From Methylococcaceae bacterium NSM2-1 (lineage in GTDB: Bacteria > Pseudomonadota > Gammaproteobacteria > Methylococcales > Methylomonadaceae), in assembly GCA_002256705.1 (NCBI GenBank), contig NQJI01000025.1, positions 1 through 15,298 on the forward strand: a stretch of DNA of 15,298 bases, read 5' to 3'. The position numbers and the translations under genes were made by a program. Below, one piece after another: positions 1 through 7,851 of the stretch (position 1 is the stretch's first letter; each line of letters begins with the position of its first letter). Below the pieces are notes generated by a model. That model saw only the letters and a program-made list of their open reading frames with translations, did no database searches and was not told where the DNA came from.

Positions 1-476
1 AGGAATAGGTGGCTCGACATCTCCAAGTCGGTGATATTTAAAATGCCATGGGCATTCAGTTCGGCCAGATAAGACTTCATTTGCCGCAACACCGGTTCGG
101 GTCCGGAACGGTAGATCAGTTCTCCAAGCTCCGGAAAATGCTGCTGCTCGGCGATGATCAGTCGATATAGCTGTATGGCTTCGTCGGCATGCGCCAGATC
201 GATGAACGCGCTGGCGATAGCGCGTAAACCAGCCACCGGGTCGTTAAGTTCGGTTTGAACACTCGCAAGGGTACCCAGCAAGGCTTCACATCGACACTCG
301 ATCACAGCGGCGAACAAATCCTGTTTGCTTTTGAAATGATTGTATAGCGTAGGTTTGGAAACCGGCGCCGCCTCGGCGATGGCTTCCATGCTGGTACCGT
401 TGTAACCATGGGCAATGAAGGCGCGCGTCGCCGCGTCGAGTATGGCTTGTCGTTTGGGATTGTGAGGTTTGTTCAT
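1..476 (-). CDS. TetR/AcrR-family transcriptional repressor (C-terminus cut by window edge)
   Basis: Reading the minus strand from the ATG at 474-476 gives an open frame of 158 codons running off the window. The N-terminus (KRQAILDAATRAFIAHGYNG) and the following helix-turn-helix at about residues 29-57, including SKPTLYNHFKSKQDLF, are typical of TetR DNA-binding domains. The rest is a helical ligand-binding domain with a YRLIIAEQQHFPEL stretch of the kind seen in AefR-like members. It diverges from the efflux genes that begin 83 bases away, and a perfect palindrome lies between them. The inference is that it represses the exporter and itself until a substrate binds. The inducer cannot be read from the sequence. 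The last residues are missing only because the window ends. Confidence 0.93.
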   Translation of the reverse strand, partial: MNKPHNPKRQAILDAATRAFIAHGYNGTSMEAIAEAAPVSKPTLYNHFKSKQDLFAAVIECRCEALLGTLASVQTELNDPVAGLRAIASAFIDLAHADEAIQLYRLIIAEQQHFPELGELIYRSGPEPVLRQMKSYLAELNAHGILNITDLEMSSHLF

Positions 477-496
477 CGCATCGTTGAATAAATTGA

Positions 497-526
497 TTGC
501 ATTGGTAAGGGGTTAGTGATTATACT
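497..526 (+). promoter_or_regulatory. Probable sigma-70 promoter for the efflux operon
   Basis: TTGCAT (497-502) and TATACT (521-526) are separated by 18 bases, a good match to a sigma-70 promoter, and lie about 35 bases upstream of the fusion-protein start. The -10 element runs into the palindrome at 524-543, so a bound repressor would block it. Confidence 0.55.
518..523 (-). promoter_or_regulatory. Probable -10 element of the tetR promoter
   Basis: On the minus strand these bases read TATAAT, a perfect -10 hexamer, about 40 bases upstream of the repressor start. The palindrome at 524-543 would fill the space between it and any -35 element. I see only a weak, distant -35 candidate (TTGCCT, 20 bases away), so this side may be a weak promoter. 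The arrangement predicts autoregulation. Confidence 0.4.
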
Positions 527-543
527 AAACTACACAGTTTAGT
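524..543. promoter_or_regulatory. Palindromic operator, probable TetR-family binding site
   Basis: ACTAAACT and AGTTTAGT form a perfect inverted repeat with 8-base arms and the 4-base spacer ACAC. It lies between the divergent repressor and efflux genes and overlaps the -10 of one promoter while abutting that of the other. Size and position fit TetR operators. Binding itself is inferred. Confidence 0.7.
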
Positions 544-559
544 TAGGCAACAAAAATTT

Positions 560-1585
560 ATGTCACTTACCTTATTTAAAAAAACCGTATGGTCCATTCT
601 GATTCTTCTGATCGCAATCGCGGCAGGCGTCTTTTATTGGCTGAAGGCGATTCATCCTTTCGAAACTACCGACAACGCCTATCTAAAGGCGCACACCAGC
701 TTGATCAGTCCCAAGGAAACCGGGTATGTCAAGGAAGTGTTGTTCGAGGATAACCAGAAGGTAATGCCGGGCGATTTGCTGGTCGTCATCGACGATCACG
801 ATTTTCAGGCCAGGGTGGCCCAAGCCGAGGCACAACTGTTGTCAGAGACCGCGCACATTCAGACTTTGGAAACCGGCAAGCTCACGCAAGGCGCTAAAAT
901 TCGTCAGGAAGCAGCCAACATTGCCGCCTCCGAAGCCGATCTGGAAAGAGCCGCGAAGGATTTGAAGCGTTTCGACAACCTGGCCGAGGAAGGTGCGGTT
1001 TCGACGCAAACCCGCGATACTGCCGAATCCACGCATAAACAGGCACATGCCCAGCGGGATAAAGTTCGTTCCGCGCGGCAGGAAGCGGAAAGCCAGTTGG
1101 CGGCTTTGGATGCCCAGATCCATGAAACACGCGCCCGGATCAAAGCCGCCGAAGCCAATCTGGAACTGGCTCGTATCGATCTGGCGAACACCCGCATTAC
1201 GGCGCCCATGGCCGGCATTATCGGTAACCGTAGCGTGCAGGTCGGGCAACTGATCAAACCGGGTAATGTGCTCGGCCATCTAATTCCGGCCAAAGGGTTG
1301 TTCGTGGAAGCCAATTTCAAGGAAAATCAAATCGCCAGGATGCGGCCGGGGCAGCCAGTGGAGATCAAAATCGATGCTTACCCCGATCAGGTTTTTGAAG
1401 GCGTAATGGATAGTTTCGCTCCGGCATCGGGCTCGGAATTCAGCCTGTTGCCGCCGGAAAACGCCACCGGCAATTTCACCAAGATTGTGCGTCGGGTGCC
1501 GGTGAAGATTACTTTCCCGCCAGGCGCCGATCTGAGCCAGTTGCGACCGGGACTTTCCACGGTGATCAAGGTCAAGGTGCTGTAG
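560..1585 (+). CDS. HlyD/EmrA-type periplasmic membrane-fusion protein of an efflux pump
   Basis: 341 residues. A single membrane helix (about residues 8-28) anchors the protein in the inner membrane. It is followed by the first half of a biotinyl-lipoyl-like domain (TDNAYLKAHTSLISPKETG to VIDD, about 37-79), a long coiled-coil hairpin rich in Ala, Glu and Gln (about 82-205), the second lipoyl half (NTRITAPMAGIIGN, from about 210) and a beta-barrel segment (FVEANFKENQIARMRPGQ). Order and length match EmrA/HlyD fusion proteins that link an inner-membrane exporter to an outer-membrane channel. The start at 560 has only a weak ribosome site (AGG at 545-547) but gives the usual N-terminus. The transporter gene follows after 6 bases. 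No TolC-type outer-membrane factor lies in the window, so the pump must borrow one or have one elsewhere. Substrate unknown. Confidence 0.9.
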   Translation: MSLTLFKKTVWSILILLIAIAAGVFYWLKAIHPFETTDNAYLKAHTSLISPKETGYVKEVLFEDNQKVMPGDLLVVIDDHDFQARVAQAEAQLLSETAHIQTLETGKLTQGAKIRQEAANIAASEADLERAAKDLKRFDNLAEEGAVSTQTRDTAESTHKQAHAQRDKVRSARQEAESQLAALDAQIHETRARIKAAEANLELARIDLANTRITAPMAGIIGNRSVQVGQLIKPGNVLGHLIPAKGLFVEANFKENQIARMRPGQPVEIKIDAYPDQVFEGVMDSFAPASGSEFSLLPPENATGNFTKIVRRVPVKITFPPGADLSQLRPGLSTVIKVKVL

Positions 1586-1591
1586 GCTGAC

Positions 1592-3187
1592 ATGACAACG
1601 ACGACAGAGTCAACAGCCATAGATGATAACGCCGCGCCGGAGCATCAATCGGTCAGTACCGAGCAATGGATAGGTTTTTTCGCGATGGTGTTCGGCATTT
1701 TCATGGCGATTCTGGACATCCAGATCGTCGCCAGTTCGCTGGAACAGATTCAGGCCGGACTTTCGGCAACCCCGGATGAAATCACCTGGGTGCAGACGGC
1801 TTACCTGGTGGCGGAAGTGGTGATCATACCGCTGTCCGGCTGGCTGGCTCGGGCTTTTTCCACGCGAATCTTGTTCGTGCTGTCCTGCGGCGGCTTTACC
1901 TTGATGAGCCTGTGCTGCGTGTTCGCTTGGAATCTACCGTCCATGGTGGTGTTCCGCGCCTTTCAGGGTTTGTTCGGCGGGGCGATGATACCGACTGTGT
2001 TTGCGGTAATCTACACCTTGTTCCCACGCCGTTTGCAACCGGCGATGGTGATCGTGGTCGGCATGGTGGTGATGATTGCACCTACCGCAGGGCCGGTTCT
2101 GGGCGGTTATCTGACTGAAGTCATGTCCTGGAAGGCGCTGTTTCTGATCAATCTCGTGCCGGGCGTGCTGGTGTGTTTGGCTACCTGGCGGTTCGTCCGG
2201 GTCGATGAACCGGAGTGGGAACTATTGCAAAAAATCGATTTTCTCGGCATCGTTTACATAGTGGTCTTTCTCGGCAGCATGCAATTCGTGCTGGAAGAGG
2301 GGGTGCGCGAACAATGGTTCGAGAGCCGGGAGATCGTGTTTTTCAGTCTGGTAGCGGCGCTATCAGGCGTCGCGCTATTCCATCGCGAACTGACCATAGA
2401 GCATCCCATCGTCGATCTGTGGGCATTCCGCAATCGTAATTTCGCGGTCGGCTGCACATTCAGTTTCATACTTGGCATCGGTATGTTCACGCTGATGTTT
2501 TTGATGCCGGTCTATCTGGCCAGCGTCAAGGGTTTGAACAGCTTGCAGATCGGCCAGTACATCATGGTCACCGGCCTGTTTCAGTTATTGTCCGCGTTCG
2601 TCGCCGGACCGCTGGCGAAACGCATCGATTCTCGGCTGATGCTGGCGCTGGGATTATCCGGCTTTGCGCTAGGTAGCTGGATGAACGGCAACCTCACGAT
2701 TGAGTCTGGCTACTGGGAATTCTTCTGGCCGCAGGCGATTCGAGGCTTTTCGTTGATGTATTGTTTCCTGCCAATCAATTCACTGGCGCTAGGCACCTTG
2801 CCGCCGGAGGAAGTGAAGAATGCCAGCGGGCTCTATAACCTGACGCGCAACCTGGGCGGTGCGATCGGTCTGGCCTTGGCGAACACCTTGATGACACATC
2901 TCAACAAACAGCATTATGCGGTATTGCGCGAGCATGTGACGCCCGGCTCATTGCAGACACAAGCTGTTTTGGGAGGCTTTCAGGAACGGATGGAGAGCGC
3001 GGGGTTGCCGAGTGCAGAGTCTGCCGCACTGAAGCAGCTTTACAGTCTTGTGATGCGCGAAGCCGAAGTGCTCACTCTCAACACTTTGTTTCATACTCTA
3101 AGCCTGGTTTTCTTCCTGGCACTCTTGCTGATGCCATTAGTCAGAAAAGTGTCGACGAATTCCGGTGAGTCTGTTGGTGGGCATTAA
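1592..3187 (+). CDS. MFS drug:H+ antiporter, DHA2 family (EmrB-like), 14 membrane helices
   Basis: 531 residues, the usual length for DHA2 exporters with 14 transmembrane segments. Diagnostic stretches are LDIQIVASSLEQIQ (about 41-54, with the membrane-buried Asp42 of motif D1), WVQTAYLVAEVVIIPLSGWL (66-85) and the antiporter motif C region GPVLGGYL (167-174). The N-terminus is a short polar cytoplasmic leader. It starts 6 bases after the fusion-protein stop, so the two are almost surely co-transcribed and work as a proton-driven inner-membrane pump. The family exports drugs, detergents, uncouplers or bile-like compounds, but the substrate cannot be told from the sequence. G+C content is higher than in the genes further right. 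I do not give a symbol because emrB and several paralogues are not separable by eye. Confidence 0.92.
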   Translation: MTTTTESTAIDDNAAPEHQSVSTEQWIGFFAMVFGIFMAILDIQIVASSLEQIQAGLSATPDEITWVQTAYLVAEVVIIPLSGWLARAFSTRILFVLSCGGFTLMSLCCVFAWNLPSMVVFRAFQGLFGGAMIPTVFAVIYTLFPRRLQPAMVIVVGMVVMIAPTAGPVLGGYLTEVMSWKALFLINLVPGVLVCLATWRFVRVDEPEWELLQKIDFLGIVYIVVFLGSMQFVLEEGVREQWFESREIVFFSLVAALSGVALFHRELTIEHPIVDLWAFRNRNFAVGCTFSFILGIGMFTLMFLMPVYLASVKGLNSLQIGQYIMVTGLFQLLSAFVAGPLAKRIDSRLMLALGLSGFALGSWMNGNLTIESGYWEFFWPQAIRGFSLMYCFLPINSLALGTLPPEEVKNASGLYNLTRNLGGAIGLALANTLMTHLNKQHYAVLREHVTPGSLQTQAVLGGFQERMESAGLPSAESAALKQLYSLVMREAEVLTLNTLFHTLSLVFFLALLLMPLVRKVSTNSGESVGGH

Positions 3188-3657
3188 GCTTTCACCGATG
3201 GGTAAATAAAGGTACTCAAATTCGCTGCACAGGCATCAATACGGGTAAATACTTGGCCAAAATTTTTCCGACATTCTTAATTTCTTCGTCTTCTTGGGTG
3301 GACGGCAGCTTTGGGCCGGTGGCCGCCGGTCGCAGTTGTCAGCATTCAGGAGCCAGTGAAAAAAGTAATACTGCATTATAACCGCCTTCCGGTTGAGCTG
3401 AATATGTGCTTGCCCTGCGCGGAAGTACCTCAGAGTCAGATCGCTTTGATTCCGACCTGTTTGATTCCCTCACAGACTTGATCGCTTCTTTTCTGCTGAC
3501 AGTTTATATTTGTCAGTTGTAGAACATTTGTATTCATCAATCCTCGACATTACTAAGATAGTCATTGACTGTTCGAAAAAAAAGATTAAATTAAATCATC
3601 AGAACCGTAAACTTAAGCGTAGTTACTTGTAAATCGACAACCTGGAATATAAACAGT
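3188..3657. other. Non-coding stretch between efflux operon and hsp20
   Basis: No convincing gene. A G+C-rich patch at about 3300-3356, with the repeated word GCCGGT (in GCCGGTGGCCGCCGGT), looks like degraded or repetitive intergenic DNA. A short hairpin AACCG/CGGTT lies at 3380-3394, too weak to call a terminator. CTGACA (3496-3501) and TGTCAG (3511-3516) form a 6-base inverted repeat that might be a protein-binding site. The right end is A+T-rich and holds the probable hsp20 promoter. Confidence 0.5.
3565..3592 (+). promoter_or_regulatory. Possible sigma-70 promoter for hsp20-lon
   Basis: TTGACT (3565-3570) and TAAATT (3587-3592) are separated by 16 bases, about 65 bases before the hsp20 start. 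I looked for a heat-shock (sigma-32) promoter of the CTTGAA/CCCCAT type here and did not find a good one. Confidence 0.35.
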
Positions 3658-4059
3658 ATGCCATTACGTGATCTTGAAACCTGGATGTGGGCGGAAGCTT
3701 GCGAAATGTTGGATCGGGCTGACCGGCTGCATCGGCAGTTCTTTAAACCGGCTGTTATGAACGTCAGGCAACCTACGTGGGAACCACCGGTCGATGTCTA
3801 CGAAACCAGTTATGAATTCAAAATCATGATCGCACTACCTGGTGTTGCTCCGGAGCATTTGAGCGTAATGCTGGAAGGTGGTCATTTGATTATCGACGGA
3901 CAGCGGCACCTTCCTGCCAGCTCAGAGTCGCAGATTCGCCGCCTGGAGATTCCCTATGGACGATTTGAGCGGCATATTGAACTGCCCGAAGGCCGTTTTG
4001 AAATCGGCACTCGTGAATTTGTGAACGGTTGTTTATTAATCTCACTGCGGAAAATATAA
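3658..4059 (+). CDS. Small heat-shock protein, Hsp20/alpha-crystallin family
   Basis: 133 residues. A short helical N-terminal arm (1-40) precedes an alpha-crystallin domain from WEPPVDVYET (41-50) through ALPGV (59-63), GGHLIIDGQR, EIPYGRFERHIELP (97-110) and NGCLLISL (123-130). These proteins are ATP-independent holdases that bind unfolding proteins in the cytoplasm. The chain stops three residues after the final beta strand (RKI), so the C-terminal extension with the I-x-I motif used by many family members for oligomer assembly is absent. That suggests dimers or small assemblies (inference). The stop codon overlaps the lon ribosome site and lon starts 9 bases later, so the two are translated together. 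Clients may be passed on to Lon, but that is an inference from context. Confidence 0.92.
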   Translation: MPLRDLETWMWAEACEMLDRADRLHRQFFKPAVMNVRQPTWEPPVDVYETSYEFKIMIALPGVAPEHLSVMLEGGHLIIDGQRHLPASSESQIRRLEIPYGRFERHIELPEGRFEIGTREFVNGCLLISLRKI

Positions 4060-4068
4060 AGGCTGCTT

Positions 4069-6474
4069 ATGCACATCAAGGATCTGAAAAACAGACTTCT
4101 GGGATCAACGGCAGACAAAGAAGAGCCATCTTCAGAGATAAAGCAGGAGGCTTCATTGCAATTCCCGCCTGTTCCGGATGATGCACTTATCATTGTACCT
4201 ATGCGTGGTACTGTGCTTTTTCCGCAAAATGTTTCTCCGTTGGTGATAGGCCGCAAACCCTCTGTTGCTGCAGTGCAGCAGGCAGTGCGTTCCGAGAAAC
4301 CGATCGGCTTGCTCATGCAGCGGCATGACCTGGATGAAGAACCCGGCTCTGACGATCTCCATACAGTCGGTACTGTGGCGGAAATTTTACGCTACTTAAC
4401 CGCTCCTGATGGCACCCATCATGTTGTTTGTCAGGGTGTGCAACGTTTTCGTGTGAAGGAATTTTTGCAGGGCTATCCATTTCTTGTCGCCCGCATTGAA
4501 CGTTACGAAGAGCCTGAAGTGAGCTCCAAGGATGTTGAAGCGCGCGTAATAACACTCAAACAAAAAGCGCTGGAAGTGCTTGAGCAGACGCGGCAGGCGC
4601 CTGTTGAGCTGGTTAATGCCATTCAATCTATCGCCGCACCGGCGATGCTGGCTGATTTGATTGCCAGTTACCTGATTTCAAAATCGGAAGAGAAACAAGA
4701 GTTATTGTACCTATTTAATATACAGGAACGTATCGACAGGATTCTGGAATTACTCAATTACCAAATCGAAGTATTGAAACTTTCCAACAAGATTAACGAA
4801 CAAACCCAGGAAACCATGGGACAGCGGCAGCGCGAATTCGTTTTGCGGGAGCAAATGAAGGCTATCCAAAAGGAATTGGGCGAAGATGAAGGCGGCGCAG
4901 CCGAAATTGAAGAAATCAGCAAAGCCATCAGTGCCGCCAAGATGCCTGAAGAGGTGGAAAAACAAGCGCGCAAGGAACTCGGCCGCTTGCAGCACATGCC
5001 GGATGCCAGCGGTGAATATTCGATGATTCGCACCTACCTTGATTGGCTGACGGAACTGCCCTGGTCTGTCGCGAGTGCAGGCGTTATTGATATAGCAAAA
5101 GCCCGGGAAATTCTTAATGAAGATCATTACGGTCTGGATAAAATCAAGCAGCGAATACTGGAATTTTTAGCAGTGCGCAAGCTGAATCCGAATGGCAAGA
5201 GTCCTATTTTATGCTTTGTCGGACCGCCCGGCGTCGGAAAAACCTCATTGGGACGCAGCATAGCCCGGGCAACCGGGCGTGAATTTATCCGTGCCAGCTT
5301 GGGCGGTACGCATGACGAAGCCGAAATTCGTGGTCACCGGCGCACTTATATTGGCGCATTGCCGGGCAACATTATTCAATCCATTCGCAAGGCCGGCACC
5401 AATAATCCGGTGTTTATGCTGGATGAAATGGACAAACTCGGTTCAGGATTTCAGGGTGATCCCTCTTCAGCCTTGCTGGAAGTATTAGATCCGGAGCAGA
5501 ATTCAACCTTCCGTGATAATTATCTGGCTGTGCCGTTTGATCTGAGCCATGTCATGTTTATCGGAACTGCCAATGTACTGGACAGCATTCCAATACCGTT
5601 GCGCGATCGGATGGAAGTGATCGAGTTATCCGGCTATACCCTGGATGAAAAGGCACAGATCGCAAGACGTTATCTGGTGGGCAGACAATTGGAAACAAAT
5701 GGACTCACAGCGGAACAATGTACCATCACCGACCGGGCCATAGAAACCATCATTCAGGACTATACCCGCGAAGCCGGTTGCAGAAATCTGGAGCGTGAAA
5801 TCGGCTCGGTATTCCGTCGTGTAGCCATGCGTATTGCCGAGGGTATTGTCGTTAATGAGCAGATCGACAGCGAACATATTCCGGGTATTCTGGGACCGAG
5901 AAAGTATGAAAGCGACGTCGCCATGCGAACCAGCGTTCCGGGCGTTGCTACAGGACTTGCATGGACACCGGTTGGCGGTGATATCCTTTTTATTGAAGCC
6001 ACCCGTGTGCCTGGTAACGGCAAACTGATCCTCACCGGTCAGTTGGGCGAGGTCATGAAAGAAAGCGCCCAAGCCGCATTAAGCCTGGTGAAGTCACGCG
6101 CTCATGAACTGGGTTTAAACCACGAAATATTCGAAAAAAACGATATCCATGTCCACGTGCCGGCAGGTGCCATCCCTAAAGATGGGCCTAGCGCCGGTGT
6201 TGCCATGTTTACAGCCTTATACTCCGCGTTTTCTGAGCGCACCGTGCACAGCGATGTTGCCATGACTGGAGAAATCAGCCTAAGGGGGCTGGTATTGCCG
6301 GTCGGCGGCATTAAAGAAAAAGTCATTGCTGCCGCCAGAGCAGGGATCAAAACAGTAATGCTTCCCGCACGCAACCAAAGAGACTTTGAAGAAATACCCG
6401 AAGCGGTAAGAAATCAACTCCGGTTTATCTGGTTGGAAAAGGTAGATGACGTGTTAAAAATTGCCGTGGAATGA
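4069..6474 (+). CDS. lon: ATP-dependent Lon protease (LonA type), probably a second paralogue
   Basis: 801 residues, slightly longer than E. coli Lon (784) because of a polar leader of about 35 residues. Domains in order: substrate-binding LON domain (LIIVPMRGTVLFPQNVSPLV, from about 40), central coiled coil (about 230-320), AAA+ module with Walker A GPPGVGKT (385-392), pore-loop aromatic Tyr427 (YIGALPG) and Walker B VFMLDE (448-453), then the Ser-Lys protease domain with Ser708 in PKDGPSAG and Lys751 in GGIKEK. The 43-residue Ser-Lys spacing equals that of E. coli Lon (679/722), so it should be active. It unfolds and degrades damaged and regulatory proteins in the cytoplasm. The ribosome site AAAGG (4058-4062) overlaps the hsp20 stop. 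The usual clpX and hupB neighbours of lon are absent, which suggests an additional lon copy (inference). Confidence 0.96.
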   Translation: MHIKDLKNRLLGSTADKEEPSSEIKQEASLQFPPVPDDALIIVPMRGTVLFPQNVSPLVIGRKPSVAAVQQAVRSEKPIGLLMQRHDLDEEPGSDDLHTVGTVAEILRYLTAPDGTHHVVCQGVQRFRVKEFLQGYPFLVARIERYEEPEVSSKDVEARVITLKQKALEVLEQTRQAPVELVNAIQSIAAPAMLADLIASYLISKSEEKQELLYLFNIQERIDRILELLNYQIEVLKLSNKINEQTQETMGQRQREFVLREQMKAIQKELGEDEGGAAEIEEISKAISAAKMPEEVEKQARKELGRLQHMPDASGEYSMIRTYLDWLTELPWSVASAGVIDIAKAREILNEDHYGLDKIKQRILEFLAVRKLNPNGKSPILCFVGPPGVGKTSLGRSIARATGREFIRASLGGTHDEAEIRGHRRTYIGALPGNIIQSIRKAGTNNPVFMLDEMDKLGSGFQGDPSSALLEVLDPEQNSTFRDNYLAVPFDLSHVMFIGTANVLDSIPIPLRDRMEVIELSGYTLDEKAQIARRYLVGRQLETNGLTAEQCTITDRAIETIIQDYTREAGCRNLEREIGSVFRRVAMRIAEGIVVNEQIDSEHIPGILGPRKYESDVAMRTSVPGVATGLAWTPVGGDILFIEATRVPGNGKLILTGQLGEVMKESAQAALSLVKSRAHELGLNHEIFEKNDIHVHVPAGAIPKDGPSAGVAMFTALYSAFSERTVHSDVAMTGEISLRGLVLPVGGIKEKVIAAARAGIKTVMLPARNQRDFEEIPEAVRNQLRFIWLEKVDDVLKIAVE

Positions 6475-6628
6475 TCAATTGAGTCAGACTCCAATACTGC
6501 TACCTTAAAAGGATTAGTTATTTTACAAGAGTAACAAAGACGCTTAAATAAAGGTTAAACTTTTGGATATTATCGGATTGAATCGTAATTATCACATTTT
6601 ACTATCCATCAGAGAGTTTAACCCTTGA

Positions 6629-6977
6629 CTAATCGCCCTCTTATACTTTAAGTCAGCAGACAAAGCCCGTGCGGCAGGTGACGCACAGTTACCCACCAAT
6701 GCCGTGATGAATGAAACCGAATTTAAGGCACAATTAGCCAGTCGCGATATCTTAGGCGCACGTCAAAGTGTCCAGGTTACCAAAGCCTGCGCCATTGCTT
6801 TTTACCAACAACAAACCGACAGCCAGTCATCGAAACACTGCTTGCCAACGATGCCCTGCAATTCAAACTCCTTACTCAATCTAAGTTTCAGCGGGGTTTA
6901 CGACGGTCGCCACAATAAAAAACTCACCCATCGTACCCATACACCAACAAGCCTTAGCCGTTGCTAATCAAAACTGA
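6629..6977 (+). pseudogene. Frameshifted C-terminal remnant of an unrecognised gene
   Basis: No intact frame, but protein-like sequence jumps between frames. 6629-6823 reads ADKARAAGDAQLPTN, then MNETEFKAQLASRDILGA and AIAFYQQQTDS. The next frame (6826-6888) continues as VIETLLANDALQFKLLTQSKF. The original frame resumes with GVYDGRHNKKLTHRTHTP, and the third frame (6948-6977) ends QALAVANQN then TGA. One missing base near 6824, one extra G near 6892-6895 and one extra A near 6946 would join the pieces. An in-frame stop at 6626-6628 and the lack of a start show that the 5' part is gone as well. I do not recognise the family. It could be decay of an old gene, or less likely several sequencing errors. 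Confidence 0.5.
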
Positions 6978-7171
6978 GGATGTTTGTGTTTATTGACAAG
7001 AACTCTGATATCTATAAGTATTCTTTAAGTACTGGAATCAATTTTCTTAAAAAAGGTCTATCAGACTAATCTTATCGGCTAACTTATATTTGTTCCGAAT
7101 GTGGGGGGCAAATAGTCTGTGGAAGTCAGGAATCTGTAATAATACAAGCATTACTGCAATAGTATTTTTCT

Positions 7172-7181
7172 AGAGGAAGGA
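7172..7181 (+). promoter_or_regulatory. Strong ribosome-binding site of the Slp-like gene
   Basis: The purine run AGAGGAAGGA ends four bases before the ATG at 7185. It is one of the best Shine-Dalgarno matches in the window and fixes the start. Confidence 0.65.
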
Positions 7182-7184
7182 GTT

Positions 7185-7733
7185 ATGAAACGGCATTTAT
7201 TATCAATCTGTATATTATTATTGAGCGCTTGCTCGAATCTGCCACCTGCAATTGAGAATCCGCCTCTGTATGACATTTCCTATAGTGAGGCAACACGGGA
7301 CATTGCACGCTTTAAAGATGCGCCTGTTCGTTGGGGCGGTGTTGTAATTGATGTAGAAAATGAACAAAACTTCAGCCTTGTACAAGTATTGTATTATCCT
7401 CTTAACAGTTATGGTCGCCCACAGCTAGACAAACCCAACGAAGGACGTTTCCTCATTAAAAGCCCTGAGTTCCTTGACCCGGCCGTTTATAAAAAAGATA
7501 TAGAAATTACCGCTGCAGGGACGCTTAAAGGCGATATTGACCGCGCAGTTGGCAATAAATCTCTTCGGTTGCCGATAATTGCAGCTAAGGTAATTCATCT
7601 GTGGCCGGCTTATGAATACGGCAATTATTATGGCTATGGCGGTTATGGTGGTTTTGGTTACGGCTACCCTTATTATGGATTCTATGGCTACCCCTATTAC
7701 AGGGGTGGATACTTTTGGCCATACTGGTATTAG
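7185..7733 (+). CDS. Slp-family outer-membrane lipoprotein with Tyr/Gly-rich tail
   Basis: 182 residues. A lipoprotein signal peptide (1-15) ends in the lipobox LSAC with Cys16 as the acylated residue. Ser at the next position, with no Asp, predicts sorting to the outer membrane. The core, about 25-145, carries Slp-like features: YSEATRDIARFKDAPVRWGG, then VLYYPLNSYGRPQLDKPNEGRFLI, then PEFLDPAVYKK and an ITAAGTLKG strand. Slp proteins are starvation- or carbon-limitation-induced envelope lipoproteins of uncertain function. The last 35 residues or so (from about 147) are almost all Tyr, Gly, Phe, Pro and Trp in repeats such as YGGYGGFGYG, a low-complexity tail that many Slp members lack. It stands alone, with no operon partner. 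A strong ribosome site supports the start. Confidence 0.88.
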   Translation: MKRHLLSICILLLSACSNLPPAIENPPLYDISYSEATRDIARFKDAPVRWGGVVIDVENEQNFSLVQVLYYPLNSYGRPQLDKPNEGRFLIKSPEFLDPAVYKKDIEITAAGTLKGDIDRAVGNKSLRLPIIAAKVIHLWPAYEYGNYYGYGGYGGFGYGYPYYGFYGYPYYRGGYFWPYWY

Positions 7734-7851
7734 GGTTATAATTAAGTGATTTTGTCGAGAGAGTAAATCCGATTGATATACCCCACACGGTCACATTTGC
7801 GGATTTTAAAAACCATTAAAAGCTTGGTAGGTATGGTCTAAAGACATTTAA

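Noticed and set aside
842..1320. Long minus-strand open frames inside the fusion-protein gene
   Set aside because: They are antisense to a clearly coding, G+C-rich gene whose protein matches the EmrA/HlyD layout over its full length.
4750..6072. Several minus-strand open frames of 90-148 codons within lon
   Set aside because: Antisense shadows of an intact Lon with all catalytic motifs in order; their translations show no recognisable features.
6478..6495. Palindrome just after lon considered as a terminator
   Set aside because: GAGTC-A-GACTC leaves a one-base loop and is not followed by a T run, so it cannot form a usable terminator hairpin.
6704..6967. 87-codon plus-strand frame taken as an intact small gene
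   Set aside because: It begins at GTG without a ribosome site, and its second half loses protein character exactly where other frames gain it. It is better explained as part of a frameshifted relic.
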